Assembly: GCF_003144325.1 (NCBI RefSeq)
Contig: NZ_PENS01000011.1
Location: 62,001 to 126,000, forward strand
Direction: 5' to 3'
Source of the DNA: Proteus terrae
GTDB taxonomy: Bacteria > Pseudomonadota > Gammaproteobacteria > Enterobacterales > Enterobacteriaceae
Length of the DNA stretch: 64,000 nt
Shown piece by piece: positions 46,853 through 56,895 of this stretch. Position 1 is the first letter of the stretch; every line of letters begins with the position of its first letter. The notes below the pieces were generated by a model. That model saw nothing but the letters and a program-made list of their open reading frames with translations. It had not been told where the DNA came from and searched no databases. The position numbers were made by a program, and so were the translations under genes.

Positions 46853-47478
46853 GCTTTAACTCCTCCCTTTTTCGTCGCTCCGGTATGAGGTTTGATAACT
46901 AAATTCGGATTGGTCATCGTAAAATCGGGTAATCCTTGAACTTGGTTTAAATGCCCATACTTCGCTCTTAGATCTTTAATTTTGCCAAACTTAATTGCAT
47001 TTAACGGACAGGTATCAACACAAATTGGATTTTTGCCTTCGGCTAACAAATCGATACAAAAATCGCATTTTGACATTTGCCCGGTTTCTTCATTCATTTG
47101 TGGTGCACCGTAAGGACATGACCAAGCACAATATCCACAACCGACACATTTAGAGGTATCCACACGAACAATGCCATCACCTTCACGCTTATGCATTGCG
47201 GTAGTTGGGCAGTTTTTCACACAGACAGGTGAATCACAGTGGTTACAAGATATGGTTAATGTATAAGCAAAAACATTATTAACCAGACCGCCTTGTCCTG
47301 TTGGTGCAAAACCACCACCTTTTACTTCATAAATACGGCGAAAACGGCGTCCTACTTCCAAGTTATTTTTGTCTTTGCATGCCACTTGGCAAGCTTTGCA
47401 ACCAGAGCAACGAGAGGAATCAATAAAGAAACCGAGCTGTTCATCACTCACCGATGCATATTCTTTAAAGTCACTCAT
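46849..47478 (-). CDS. dmsB: DMSO reductase iron-sulfur subunit DmsB (second operon)
   Basis: This 209-residue protein has the four-cluster pattern of DmsB: CSGCKACQVACK near residue 24, CNHCDSPVCVKNCP, CVGCGYCAWSCP and CDFCIDLLAEGKNPICVDTCP. It overlaps both neighbours by four bases, so dmsABC is translationally coupled. It transfers electrons from DmsC to DmsA. Confidence 0.95.
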   Translation of the reverse strand: MSDFKEYASVSDEQLGFFIDSSRCSGCKACQVACKDKNNLEVGRRFRRIYEVKGGGFAPTGQGGLVNNVFAYTLTISCNHCDSPVCVKNCPTTAMHKREGDGIVRVDTSKCVGCGYCAWSCPYGAPQMNEETGQMSKCDFCIDLLAEGKNPICVDTCPLNAIKFGKIKDLRAKYGHLNQVQGLPDFTMTNPNLVIKPHTGATKKGGVKA

Positions 47479-49865
47479 GCTTTGGCTACCTCAACTAAAA
47501 CGGTTAAATGCGAGTTACCATGGGCTAATGGTGTCATTCGTGTTGATGTTAAAACATTAGGACATCCACCATGATCAACACCATTTTCATCAGGTGTCCA
47601 CCATGCACCGGCTTGCAATCCCACTACACCAGGAATAATGCGTTGTGTAACCAATGCTGGGATTTGAGTTATTCCTCTATCGTTATAGATGCGCACCATA
47701 TCGCCATTTTTGATACCTCTATTTTCAGCATCAATTGGATTTATCCATGCTTCTTGGCGTTGTGCTTCTTGTAACCAAGGATTTACATATTGTATTGAAT
47801 TTGCACGATTTTTCCCTTTCCAAGTTAGCATTTGCAATGGATATTTTGCTGTTAACTTATCTTCAGGGCCTTCAATAGCAGGTACATAATGAGATAAAGC
47901 CGGAATATCCGGATTATTCATGTCATAAAGACGCTTAGAAAAAATTTCAATTTTTCCTGATGGCGTTGGGAATGGATTATTTGCAAAGTCATTAATATTT
48001 TCTTCAAAGGCAACAAAAGGTTCATCTTTGAAAAGATAACGGCGTGTTTTTACTAGTTCTTCAAAATTAGGGAAGTCAGGTCTATCTTTGAAACGCTCTT
48101 TATTAGTATCAACAAGATGTGCTATCCACTCTTTTTCACTTCGACCTTCAGTAAACGCTTCTTTTACTCCCATTTTTTCTGCAACGTCTGTTATCCACTC
48201 ATAATCAGAACGACGTTCAAAAGCCGGCTCAACCACTTTTTCAGATAGAAGAAAATAGTTACCCGTTCCCCAAGTATTACCAATGTTCCAACGTTCTAGA
48301 AAACTGGTTTCAGGTAAAACTAGATCGGCATATTTTGCAGATGGAGAGAGATATAAGTCACTAGCAACAATAAATTCAACTTTTGAATCATCAGCTAATA
48401 ATTTAGCTGCCGCATTTACATCTGGGTTTTGGTTAACTAAATAGTTACCTGCTAAAGAAAATATCATTTTGATATTGGTATCGAGTTTATCAACACCTAA
48501 AAGACCATCTTCAACACGTACTTGGCTTGCATCATCAACCGCTTGCATCCAATTCATGATGGAAATTTGCGCTTTAATTGGGTTCTTCCCAACATTCGGC
48601 CCACGCATAGATTGACGATTACCAATACCGCCGTAACCTGCCGCCCATGCCCCTTTTTTACCCACATTCCCAGTAATTGCAGCGAGTAATGTTGAACCAC
48701 GAGCACTACGCTCACCACAAATATGGCGTTGAGGGCCCCAGCCTTGAATTAGGGCTGCTGGTTTTGTCATGGCGTATTCGCGTGCCAGTTGACGAATGGT
48801 ATTTGCGGGTACTCGCGTGATTTTCTCTGCCCATTCAGGCGTTTTTTCTATTCCATCTTTTTGCCCCGTTAAATAAGCCACTAAGGACTCATTAGCAGGA
48901 ACACCTTCTGGCATATGTTCTTCATCAAAACCAACAACATATTTATCAATAAAAGGCTTGTCATGAAGGTTTTCGGTAACAATGACATACATCATTGCAT
49001 CCATTAAAGCATTATCTGTTGTTGGTAAAAGAGGTATCCATTGGTCAGCAAGAGATTGAGCCGTATCTGAATAACGAGGATCGACCACAATAAACTTGGT
49101 CCCCTTATTTTTCATTTTTTGAAAATAATGGTTTGTATGACCAAAAATGGTTTCATTAGGGTTATGACCCCATAAAATCACTAGTGGCGTATCTTCAAGT
49201 GTATCGAGTGAACTGCCTGTTTTAGATATACCGTAAGTATAAGGGGTCACTTTGACCGTATTCCCTAAACTAACAGAGTGATAATAAGGTAAGTATCCAC
49301 CTGTTAAATTGAAGAGTTTCTTCATCATGGTATCGCCAGAGAAGATCCCTCCTGTTACAGCGGTATTGACGGTTAAGAAACGGCTTGCTGCACCATATTT
49401 TTCGGTTAAACGTGTAATATTTTCTGCAATAAGTGTTGTGGCTTCATCCCATGAAATGCGTTCAAATTTACCTTCACCACGTTTACCCACGCGTTTCATT
49501 GGGTATTTTAGTCTGTCTGCATGATAAGAAAATTTACGATAACCTCTGCCGCGCACGCACGCTCTCATAATAGGCATTGATTCATCGAGTTCATTATCAG
49601 GTCTTGTTGTTATCCGAGTGACAATCCCTTCTTTTATATGGGCGCGAATATCGCACTTACCACCACAGTCAAAAGTACTACATGTTGCTACAACGGTAGC
49701 TGGGTTTCCGTCCATTTTTGCAATAGACAAACTTTCATCTACATTAGCTTGTGCATTTCGTGCGAAAAATGGCACCGTAACTAATGCAGCACTCGTTTGA
49801 ACAAAGTGGCGACGACTTAGTGACATCATCCCTTTGTTTTTCTCACTTTTTTCTATTTTTTTCAT
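47475..49865 (-). CDS. dmsA: DMSO reductase-type molybdoenzyme catalytic subunit DmsA (second operon, complete)
   Basis: This 796-residue molybdopterin oxidoreductase has a twin-arginine signal (SRRHFVQ at residues 17-23, cleaved near ARNAQA) and a 4Fe-4S motif CSTFDCGGKCDI near residue 55. The catalytic domain includes WGHNPNETIFGH and RGPNVGKNP, and the C-terminal domain ends VLVEVAKA like the copy at the window start. The start at 49865 (MKKIEKSEK) is preferred over a frame opening 24 bases earlier. A perfect FNR box lies 67 bases upstream. Substrate could be DMSO or another S-/N-oxide. Confidence 0.93.
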   Translation of the reverse strand: MKKIEKSEKNKGMMSLSRRHFVQTSAALVTVPFFARNAQANVDESLSIAKMDGNPATVVATCSTFDCGGKCDIRAHIKEGIVTRITTRPDNELDESMPIMRACVRGRGYRKFSYHADRLKYPMKRVGKRGEGKFERISWDEATTLIAENITRLTEKYGAASRFLTVNTAVTGGIFSGDTMMKKLFNLTGGYLPYYHSVSLGNTVKVTPYTYGISKTGSSLDTLEDTPLVILWGHNPNETIFGHTNHYFQKMKNKGTKFIVVDPRYSDTAQSLADQWIPLLPTTDNALMDAMMYVIVTENLHDKPFIDKYVVGFDEEHMPEGVPANESLVAYLTGQKDGIEKTPEWAEKITRVPANTIRQLAREYAMTKPAALIQGWGPQRHICGERSARGSTLLAAITGNVGKKGAWAAGYGGIGNRQSMRGPNVGKNPIKAQISIMNWMQAVDDASQVRVEDGLLGVDKLDTNIKMIFSLAGNYLVNQNPDVNAAAKLLADDSKVEFIVASDLYLSPSAKYADLVLPETSFLERWNIGNTWGTGNYFLLSEKVVEPAFERRSDYEWITDVAEKMGVKEAFTEGRSEKEWIAHLVDTNKERFKDRPDFPNFEELVKTRRYLFKDEPFVAFEENINDFANNPFPTPSGKIEIFSKRLYDMNNPDIPALSHYVPAIEGPEDKLTAKYPLQMLTWKGKNRANSIQYVNPWLQEAQRQEAWINPIDAENRGIKNGDMVRIYNDRGITQIPALVTQRIIPGVVGLQAGAWWTPDENGVDHGGCPNVLTSTRMTPLAHGNSHLTVLVEVAKA

Positions 49866-49931
49866 TAGATTATCATTCTCACATAACAACTCTCATCAGT
49901 AAAAATGATAGGATATAGTGGTAAACCCTCA

Positions 49932-49945
49932 TTGATGCACATCAA
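49932..49945 (-). promoter_or_regulatory. FNR box upstream of dmsA
   Basis: TTGATGCACATCAA is an exact match to the FNR consensus TTGAT-N4-ATCAA, 67 bases before the dmsA start codon. It predicts anaerobic activation by FNR, whose gene lies just beyond. Confidence 0.9.
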
Positions 49946-50397
49946 TACCACTAAAGAGGTAATAGAATGTTTCAATATTTCGCACTTCTTTGCAGATCCT
50001 CCACTTTTTATAAGGAAAAGCTAATTCAAGGTAGCATTAAGTTGTATCAAAAATACATCTAGTTAACTTTACCTAATTTTTTGTTATAAAAATAAAGAGT
50101 TATGCAAAAAAAACACGAATTTAAGGTAAAGCCGTAAATAAAATGTCAATATAAAGATAGAAAATATTGAAGCGCCTCTTCATTTTTGGCTTTTGACAAG
50201 GATAATTTAGTAATAGCACTATGACTTCGTTAGAAAATCGAATAATATACCAATTGAGTATAGGGTTAGCGCAAATTGTTCTAAATAGACCTTTAAGCAA
50301 AACATTGTTTTTATCAAGATACATGTTTTGTTACATTCAGAATTATTTCTACACGTATCGTTATTCCCCTTACTAATTACTGCAATATGTGTTAAAA

Positions 50398-50411
50398 TTG
50401 ACGCATATCAA
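50398..50411 (+). promoter_or_regulatory. FNR box in the fnr promoter
   Basis: TTGACGCATATCAA matches the FNR consensus at nine of ten defined bases, 26 bases before the fnr start codon. A site this close would repress, consistent with known fnr autoregulation. Confidence 0.8.
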
Positions 50412-50437
50412 TATTTTTATTTGTAATGAGCAAGCTT

Positions 50438-51196
50438 ATGATCCCAGAAAAACGCGTCGTTCGCCGAATCCAATCTGGCGGTTGTGCAATCCATTGTCAG
50501 GATTGCAGTATTAGCCAGCTCTGCATCCCGTTTACTTTAAACGAGCATGAGCTTGATCAACTCGATAATATTATCGAGCGTAAAAAGCCCATCCAAAAAG
50601 GTCAAACCTTGTTTAAAGCAGGTGATGAGCTGAAATCACTTTATGCCATACGTTCCGGTACAATTAAAAGTTATACCATTACGGAAGAAGGCGACGAACA
50701 AATAACAGGATTTCATCTTGCTGGTGATTTGGTTGGCTTTGACGCCATTATTAATACTGAACACCCAAGTTTCGCACAAGCTTTAGAAACGTCTATGGTT
50801 TGTGAAATTCCATTCGAAACTTTGGATGACCTGTCAGGCAAAATGCCTAACTTACGTCAACAAATGATGCGCCTAATGAGTGGTGAAATCAAAGGTGACC
50901 AAGAAATGATCTTACTGCTTTCGAAAAAGAATGCAGAAGAGCGTCTGGCTGCTTTTATTTATAACCTCTCTCGCCGTTTCGCACAGCGTGGTTTTTCTCC
51001 TCGTGAATTCCGTTTAACCATGACTCGTGGTGATATCGGTAATTACTTGGGTTTAACCGTTGAAACGATTAGCCGCTTACTTGGTCGCTTCCAGAAAAGT
51101 GGCATGTTAAGCGTTAAAGGCAAATACATTACTATCGAAGATAGTACACTGTTAAGTGAACTTGCAGGCAAGCTTCCTTCATCAGTTGAAGTTTAA
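50438..51196 (+). CDS. fnr: Fumarate and nitrate reduction regulator FNR
   Basis: This 252-residue CRP/FNR-family oxygen sensor is nearly identical to E. coli FNR over most of its length. Cys20, Cys23, Cys29 and Cys122 bind the 4Fe-4S cluster ([16 protein letters not shown]). The helix-turn-helix is [15 protein letters not shown]. The start at 50438 (MIPEK) matches E. coli and has TGAGCA upstream; an ATG 12 bases earlier has no ribosome-binding site. It should activate the dms operons under anaerobic conditions. Confidence 0.97.
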   Translation: MIPEKRVVRRIQSGGCAIHCQDCSISQLCIPFTLNEHELDQLDNIIERKKPIQKGQTLFKAGDELKSLYAIRSGTIKSYTITEEGDEQITGFHLAGDLVGFDAIINTEHPSFAQALETSMVCEIPFETLDDLSGKMPNLRQQMMRLMSGEIKGDQEMILLLSKKNAEERLAAFIYNLSRRFAQRGFSPREFRLTMTRGDIGNYLGLTVETISRLLGRFQKSGMLSVKGKYITIEDSTLLSELAGKLPSSVEV

Positions 51197-51337
51197 TCTG
51201 TTACATTTCACATACTAATTTTATAACGGGGCACGCAAATTTGTGCCCCGTTTTCTATTTTATGCTATTGCATTTTATCTTCTTGGGTTATCTTTAAATT
51301 GTAGATGGATAAATCCAGCCCTAAAGAGGATATTACA

Positions 51338-52288
51338 ATGGAAAAATATCAAAACCTTCTCGTTGTCATTGATCCTAACCAAGATGACCAACCAGCACTT
51401 CGTCGTGCTGTCTATATCGTTCAGCGTAATGGTGGGCGGATAAAAGCTTTTCTACCTGTTTATGATCTCTCTTATGACATGACAACCCTTTTATCTCCCG
51501 ATGAACGCAATGCAATGCGCAAAGGTGTTATCAGCCAAAAGGCGGCTTGGATAAAACAACAAGCACGCTATTACCTTGAAGCCGGTATAGAGATTGATAT
51601 CAAAGTCATTTGGCATAATCGCCCTTATGAAGCAATTATTGAAGAAGTCGTTGCACATCAACATGACTTACTGATTAAAATGGCTCACCAACATGATAAA
51701 TTAGGTTCGCTTATTTTTACCCCGCTTGATTGGCAATTGCTGAGAAAATGCCCTTGCCCTGTTTGGATGGTCAAAGATAAAGAATGGCCTGAATACGGTA
51801 CCATCGTTGTCGCCGCGAATTTATCAAATGAAGAATCTTATCATGACGCGCTTAATCTAAAACTGATTGAGCTAACAACCGATTTATCTCATCGCATACA
51901 AAAAGATCCTGATGTCCATTTACTTAGCGCCTACCCTGTTGCACCTATCAATATTGCGATTGAGTTACCTGATTTTGATCCAAATCTTTATAACAATGCA
52001 TTACGTGGTCAGCATCTTATTGCGATGAAAGAGCTGCGCCAGAAATTCAGTATCCCAGAAGAGAAAACACATGTTAAAGAAGGATTGCCAGAACAAGTGA
52101 TCCCTCAAGTTTGTGAAGAGTTAAATGCTGGGATTGTTGTTTTAGGTATATTAGGAAGAACAGGCCTATCTGCTGCATTCTTAGGAAATACAGCAGAACA
52201 ACTTATTGATCATATTAAGTGTGATTTGTTAGCAATAAAACCGGATGGTTTTACTTGCCCTATTACTGTTGATAGCGATCACGATTAA
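51338..52288 (+). CDS. uspE: Universal stress protein E
   Basis: This 316-residue protein consists of two tandem universal-stress domains and equals E. coli UspE in length. It begins [24 protein letters not shown] and has [21 protein letters not shown] near the C-terminus. The start at 51338 has GAGGA upstream; an ATG 33 bases earlier has no such site. The fnr-uspE pair is conserved in enterobacteria. It is implicated in stress survival and motility. Confidence 0.95.
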   Translation: MEKYQNLLVVIDPNQDDQPALRRAVYIVQRNGGRIKAFLPVYDLSYDMTTLLSPDERNAMRKGVISQKAAWIKQQARYYLEAGIEIDIKVIWHNRPYEAIIEEVVAHQHDLLIKMAHQHDKLGSLIFTPLDWQLLRKCPCPVWMVKDKEWPEYGTIVVAANLSNEESYHDALNLKLIELTTDLSHRIQKDPDVHLLSAYPVAPINIAIELPDFDPNLYNNALRGQHLIAMKELRQKFSIPEEKTHVKEGLPEQVIPQVCEELNAGIVVLGILGRTGLSAAFLGNTAEQLIDHIKCDLLAIKPDGFTCPITVDSDHD

Positions 52289-52305
52289 TTGTTAAAGTAT
52301 CCATT

Positions 52306-52338
52306 AAAAAAGCCAGTCGATTTTTGACTGGCTTTTTA
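52306..52338. terminator. Bidirectional terminator between uspE and pntB
   Basis: AAAAAGCCAGTC and GACTGGCTTTTT form a near-perfect stem with a seven-base loop. A and T tracts on either side serve both convergent genes. Confidence 0.9.
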
Positions 52339-52358
52339 CTATTCACTATTTGTATCTA

Positions 52359-53747
52359 TTACAGCGCTTTTAAAATTGCATCCACACTGGCTTTAGCATC
52401 ACCAAACAACATTTGTGTATTCTCTTTAAAAAACAGCGGATTTTGAACCCCGGCATAACCTGTATTCATTGAGCGTTTAAACACAATAACATTCTGCGCT
52501 TTCCACACCTCTAATACTGGCATACCTGCAATTGGGCTGTTTGGATCATCTTGTGCTGCTGGGTTTACTGTATCGTTAGCACCAATTACTAAAACCGTAT
52601 CAGTGTCAGAGAAATCATCATTAATCTCATCCATTTCTAATACAACGTCATAAGGTACTTTGGCTTCTGCTAACAACACATTCATATGGCCCGGTAAACG
52701 CCCTGCTACTGGGTGAATACCAAAACGCACTTTCACACCACGTTGGCGTAATTTTTCAGTAATATCATGTACAGGATATTGTGCTTGAGCAACCGCCAAC
52801 CCGTAACCTGGAGTGATAATAACTGATGTGGAGTTTTTCAGCATATCAGCTACTTCTTCAGCCGTTGTTTCGCGGTACTCACCCATTTCACCTTCTTCTG
52901 TTGAAGCTGAGCCATCAGTACCAAATCCGCCAGCTATTACGCTAATAAAAGAGCGATTCATCGCCTTACACATAATATAAGAAAGGATTGCACCTGAAGA
53001 ACCCACTAATGCACCTGTTACAATCAACAGGTCATTACTTAACATAAAGCCCGCAGCAGCAGCTGCCCATCCAGAGTAAGAGTTCAGCATTGAAACAACA
53101 ACTGGCATATCCGCGCCACCAATTGATGCAACTAAATGCCAACCAAACGCTAAGGCAATCACAGTCATTACGATGATTAAGAAAACTTGTAAACCGACAC
53201 TGTCAGTTTTAACAAACCAAACCATCAATAAGAAAGAAACAACTAAAGCTGCAAGATTTAATTTATGGCGATTAGGTAACATCATCGGTTTAGATGACAT
53301 TTTTCCACTTAATTTACCATAAGCAACAATTGAACCCGTAAATGTAACGGCACCAATGAAGATCCCTAAAAAGACTTCTGTTAGGTGAATATTCACCATT
53401 ACAGGGTCCATTGCTGTATTGTGGTCAAGATAACTGTTAAAACCGACTAAAACCGCCGCTAAACCTACAAAACTGTGCAAAATTGCGACCAATTCTGGCA
53501 TCTGAGTCATTTCGACTTTTTTAGCTAAACGAATACCAATAACAGCACCGATTACCATTGCAATAATGATCCAACCCACATTACCAGCATAAGGCCCGAA
53601 AATGGTTGCGAACAGAGCAATTGCCATCCCAGCAATACCAAAGTAGTTACCTTGTTTAGAGGTTTCATGCTTTGATAAGCCGGCAAGGCTGAAAATAAAT
53701 AATATTGCGGCGACAATATATGCCGCTGTAACAACTCCGCTGGACAT
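52359..53747 (-). CDS. pntB: NAD(P) transhydrogenase subunit beta
   Basis: This 462-residue protein has about nine membrane segments followed by the NADP-binding domain III, with [10 protein letters not shown] near 315 and the [12 protein letters not shown] and [13 protein letters not shown] motifs. It forms the proton-translocating transhydrogenase with PntA, making NADPH from NADH using the proton gradient. It lies 11 bases after pntA, with GGGAGA as ribosome-binding site. Confidence 0.97.
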   Translation of the reverse strand: MSSGVVTAAYIVAAILFIFSLAGLSKHETSKQGNYFGIAGMAIALFATIFGPYAGNVGWIIIAMVIGAVIGIRLAKKVEMTQMPELVAILHSFVGLAAVLVGFNSYLDHNTAMDPVMVNIHLTEVFLGIFIGAVTFTGSIVAYGKLSGKMSSKPMMLPNRHKLNLAALVVSFLLMVWFVKTDSVGLQVFLIIVMTVIALAFGWHLVASIGGADMPVVVSMLNSYSGWAAAAAGFMLSNDLLIVTGALVGSSGAILSYIMCKAMNRSFISVIAGGFGTDGSASTEEGEMGEYRETTAEEVADMLKNSTSVIITPGYGLAVAQAQYPVHDITEKLRQRGVKVRFGIHPVAGRLPGHMNVLLAEAKVPYDVVLEMDEINDDFSDTDTVLVIGANDTVNPAAQDDPNSPIAGMPVLEVWKAQNVIVFKRSMNTGYAGVQNPLFFKENTQMLFGDAKASVDAILKAL

Positions 53748-53758
53748 AATTGTCTCCC

Positions 53759-55288
53759 TTATCCTTTACGGAACATTTTCAACATACGTTGAGTAACAGT
53801 AAACCCACCAAAAATATTAATACTCGCAATCAATATTGCGATAAACGAAAATAGGCTAACCCAGCCACCACTACCAATTTGGAGTAAAGCACCGACGACG
53901 ATAATGCCTGAAATTGCGTTTGTAACTGACATTAATGGTGTATGCAATGAATGACTTACATTCCAAACAACGTAATAACCTACAACACAAGAAAGTGCGA
54001 ATACCGTAAAGTGAGATAAAAACTCTTTCGGTGCAACATTTGCAAGCCATGCAAACAATAAGAAAACTATCGCTAATAAACTGTATTTTTTCCAAGGTGA
54101 AACTGGTTTAGCAACGGGTTTTTCTTGTGGCTTTGCAGCAGGAGCTGCTTTAGGTTGTGCTGAAACTTGAATTTGTGGCGCAGGCCATGTTACTTCACCA
54201 GCACGAATAACGGTCACGCCACGAATAACAACATCATCAAAATCGATATTGATGTTACCGTCTTTTTCTTTACACAATAATTTCAGTAGATTAACTAAGT
54301 TAGTGCCATAAAGCTGAGATGACTGTGCAGGTAAACGAGCGGCTAAATCAGTGTAACCAATGATTTTTACGCCATGTTCTGTCGTAAAGACTTCATTAGG
54401 CACGGTATATTCGCAGTTACCTCCATTTTGAGCTGCAAGATCAACTACAACGCTTCCCGGCTTCATCGAATCGACCATCTCTTTCGTAATTAAACGAGGA
54501 GCGGGTTTTCCTGGAATTAATGCCGTTGTAATGATGATATCAACATCTTTTGCCTGTTCTGCAAATAATGCCATTTCAGCATCAATAAATGCTTTTGACA
54601 TTACCTTAGCGTAGCCATCACCACTGCCTGCTTCTTCTTTAAAATCAAGCTCAAGGAACTCAGCCCCCATGCTTTGAACTTGTTCTTTCACTTCAGGACG
54701 AGTATCAAATGCACGAACAATTGCACCGAGGCTTCCTGCCGCACCAATTGCAGCAAGGCCCGCAACACCTGCGCCAATAACCATCACTTTAGCTGGTGGT
54801 ACTTTACCTGCCGCAGTAATTTGCCCAGTAAAGAATCTTCCGAATTCATGGGCTGCTTCTACAACGGCGCGATAACCTGCAATGTTTGCCATTGAACTCA
54901 ACGCATCAAGAGATTGTGCACGAGAAATACGTGGTACACTATCCATTGCCATAACGTTAATATTCTTTTCAGCTAACTTTTCAAGCAATGTCGCATTTTG
55001 AGCAGGCCAAATAAAACTCACCAGTGTTGCACCATCTTGTAGCAACGCTATTTCATTATCCAGCGGTGCATTTACCTTCAAAATAATGTCTGATTCCCAA
55101 ACATTTTGAAGAGCGAGGATCTCGGCACCGGCTTCCTGATAAGCTTTATCTTCGAAGCTTGAGGCAATACCTGCACCATTTTCAACTGCGACTGTAAATC
55201 CTAATTTTATGAGTTGAGTCACTGTAGCTGGTGTAGCTGCAACCCTTGTTTCATTAGAAAGTCGCTCTTTGGGTATACCAATTCGCAT
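53759..55288 (-). CDS. pntA: NAD(P) transhydrogenase subunit alpha
   Basis: This 509-residue protein has the NAD-binding domain I ([20 protein letters not shown] and [17 protein letters not shown]) and three or four membrane segments at the end. A Pro/Ala/Lys-rich linker (about 370-400) joins them. It is the first gene of pntAB, with AAGGGA before the ATG. The layout is as in E. coli. Confidence 0.97.
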   Translation of the reverse strand: MRIGIPKERLSNETRVAATPATVTQLIKLGFTVAVENGAGIASSFEDKAYQEAGAEILALQNVWESDIILKVNAPLDNEIALLQDGATLVSFIWPAQNATLLEKLAEKNINVMAMDSVPRISRAQSLDALSSMANIAGYRAVVEAAHEFGRFFTGQITAAGKVPPAKVMVIGAGVAGLAAIGAAGSLGAIVRAFDTRPEVKEQVQSMGAEFLELDFKEEAGSGDGYAKVMSKAFIDAEMALFAEQAKDVDIIITTALIPGKPAPRLITKEMVDSMKPGSVVVDLAAQNGGNCEYTVPNEVFTTEHGVKIIGYTDLAARLPAQSSQLYGTNLVNLLKLLCKEKDGNINIDFDDVVIRGVTVIRAGEVTWPAPQIQVSAQPKAAPAAKPQEKPVAKPVSPWKKYSLLAIVFLLFAWLANVAPKEFLSHFTVFALSCVVGYYVVWNVSHSLHTPLMSVTNAISGIIVVGALLQIGSGGWVSLFSFIAILIASINIFGGFTVTQRMLKMFRKG

Positions 55289-55674
55289 AATTTTCCCTTC
55301 TTATCCATAGAGATCTGTTAAAATTTCTCCGTTAACTTCACATTCATGCAAAAAAAATGTTAAAAATAATAATATGCATGTCATTAATCGGAGCTCTAAT
55401 AACCTACTGAAAATAAAACCAATAATCTATATCTGTGTAAAGCTAAAATTGAACTTAATTGGATCATTTTAGTCGAAAAGGCATATTTATGAATTATTCA
55501 CTATATTCAGGTAAATATCTGGTAACATATACTGGTCATTTGACTCTGTGGTAATTCGCTAAATAAAATAATGCGACAAATGCTATTATTACATGTAATA
55601 ATTAATCCCTATGTGATAAACCACGACGTTCAGCACATGACCAATATTAATTGCGCAAGGCGGAAGGATTTTGT
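55289..55674. other. Divergent promoter region between pntA and ydgH
   Basis: I see no gene here. It is AT-rich and should hold the promoters of pntAB and ydgH; I could not identify a specific operator. Confidence 0.6.
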
Positions 55675-56628
55675 ATGAAGCTGAAAACCTCAGTCATCGC
55701 AGCAGCGATGTTGTCTTTAACTAATATCACTGTTGCGCAGGCTGCTCAGGAATTAACACCCGAACAAGCTGCAGAACTAAAACCATTTGAAAGAATTACA
55801 GTTATCGGTCGTTTTAACGCTATTTATGAAGCCGCTGATGCGGTATCTCGTCGTGCGGATAAAGTCGGTGCTGATAGTTTCTATATTCAAGGCCTAGATG
55901 ATATTAGTGATAGCGGCAACATGAGTGTTACTGCGGACCTATACCATAAAGATGCACCAAAAGCAGAGCAAGAAAGCTATCGCGTTTTTCATGGCGTGAA
56001 AGAGCTACCAAAACCTGAAGCAATTCTGCTACAACCATTTGATACAGTTTCTATCCGCGGTTATTTCCCTACAACCCCTGATATTAACGACGCAATTGCA
56101 AAAGCAGCAGCCAAAAAAGGTGCAGCATCATTCTTTATTGTACGTAATGTATCGATAAATGATGGTGGTAACCAAGAAGTTACAGCTTATATCTACAAAA
56201 AAGATGCACCTAAACGCGCTATTCAAGCACCAGAAGCGGTTGTTCCTTATGATTCTGATGCCGGTCGCGCACTTATTGCAGAAGGCGGAGCCGCTGCCAA
56301 TAAAGTTGAGAAACCAGGTCTTGCATCAAACACTGATTTTGATAGAAGCGTAGGTACCTTTGCTGAAACGCAAAGTTCTGGTGCAAGTGGTCGTTACACT
56401 GTAACTTTACCAGATGGCACTGAAATTCAAGAAGTTAACAAAGCAGCTGCTGCATTAATGGATCCTTTTGATACCATTACTTTTAGTGGATACTTTGTAA
56501 ACTCACCAGAAATCTCGTATCAGGTTGCTAAGCGTGCAGCAGCAAAAGGCGCTAAGTATTACCATATTACCAATGAGTGGCAAAGTGATGGCGGTACAGT
56601 CACTATTACAGCAGACCTATTCAAGTAA
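55675..56628 (+). CDS. ydgH: Exported YdgH-family protein with three DUF1471-type domains
   Basis: This 317-residue protein has a signal peptide ending near TVAQA and three repeats of about 60 residues, each with a pattern like PFDTIxxxGxF...A...AxxKGAxxFxI...D.G...VTAxxYKKDAP. The same fold occurs in BhsA/McbA/YhcN stress proteins. The start at 55675 has AAGGA upstream. The gene lies beside pntA as in E. coli. Role: periplasmic or envelope stress protein of unknown mechanism. Confidence 0.9.
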   Translation: MKLKTSVIAAAMLSLTNITVAQAAQELTPEQAAELKPFERITVIGRFNAIYEAADAVSRRADKVGADSFYIQGLDDISDSGNMSVTADLYHKDAPKAEQESYRVFHGVKELPKPEAILLQPFDTVSIRGYFPTTPDINDAIAKAAAKKGAASFFIVRNVSINDGGNQEVTAYIYKKDAPKRAIQAPEAVVPYDSDAGRALIAEGGAAANKVEKPGLASNTDFDRSVGTFAETQSSGASGRYTVTLPDGTEIQEVNKAAAALMDPFDTITFSGYFVNSPEISYQVAKRAAAKGAKYYHITNEWQSDGGTVTITADLFK

Positions 56629-56651
56629 TAAAAAAATTTCCTATTGATAAA

Positions 56652-56678
56652 AACCTTGCAGATGCAAGGTTTTTTTTA
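56652..56678 (+). terminator. Terminator after ydgH
   Basis: AACCTTGC and GCAAGGTT form an eight-base stem with a four-base loop, followed by seven T. It lies 23 bases after the stop codon. Confidence 0.9.
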
Positions 56679-56895
56679 TGCAAAATTTAATCAATCAGAC
56701 ATTATTTTTGTAAAAGTGAATAATTTTTATGATTTAATGCATAGACAACCAAGTCAACTCTCCGTAAAATCTCGCTGTTTTTTAGTGTTTTTATCTTTAT
56801 TTAAATTTGATAGATTCATATTTATTCTATTTACTGACCAAAAAACAAGAAAATACGCTATTTATTTACAATTTTAATCATGTAGGTAATTATCC

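Larger units (their letters stand above)
49866..50437. other. Divergent regulatory region between dmsA and fnr
   Basis: It holds the FNR boxes at 49932 and 50398. A 67-codon minus-strand frame (50121-50324) has no ribosome-binding site or family features, so I do not call it a gene. Nothing else is evident. Confidence 0.65.

Noticed and set aside
50121-50324. 67-codon minus-strand frame between dmsA and fnr
   Set aside because: There is no ribosome-binding site and no family features; the region is better explained as regulatory.
56644-56877. 77-codon frame after ydgH
   Set aside because: It starts inside the ydgH terminator and has no ribosome-binding site.
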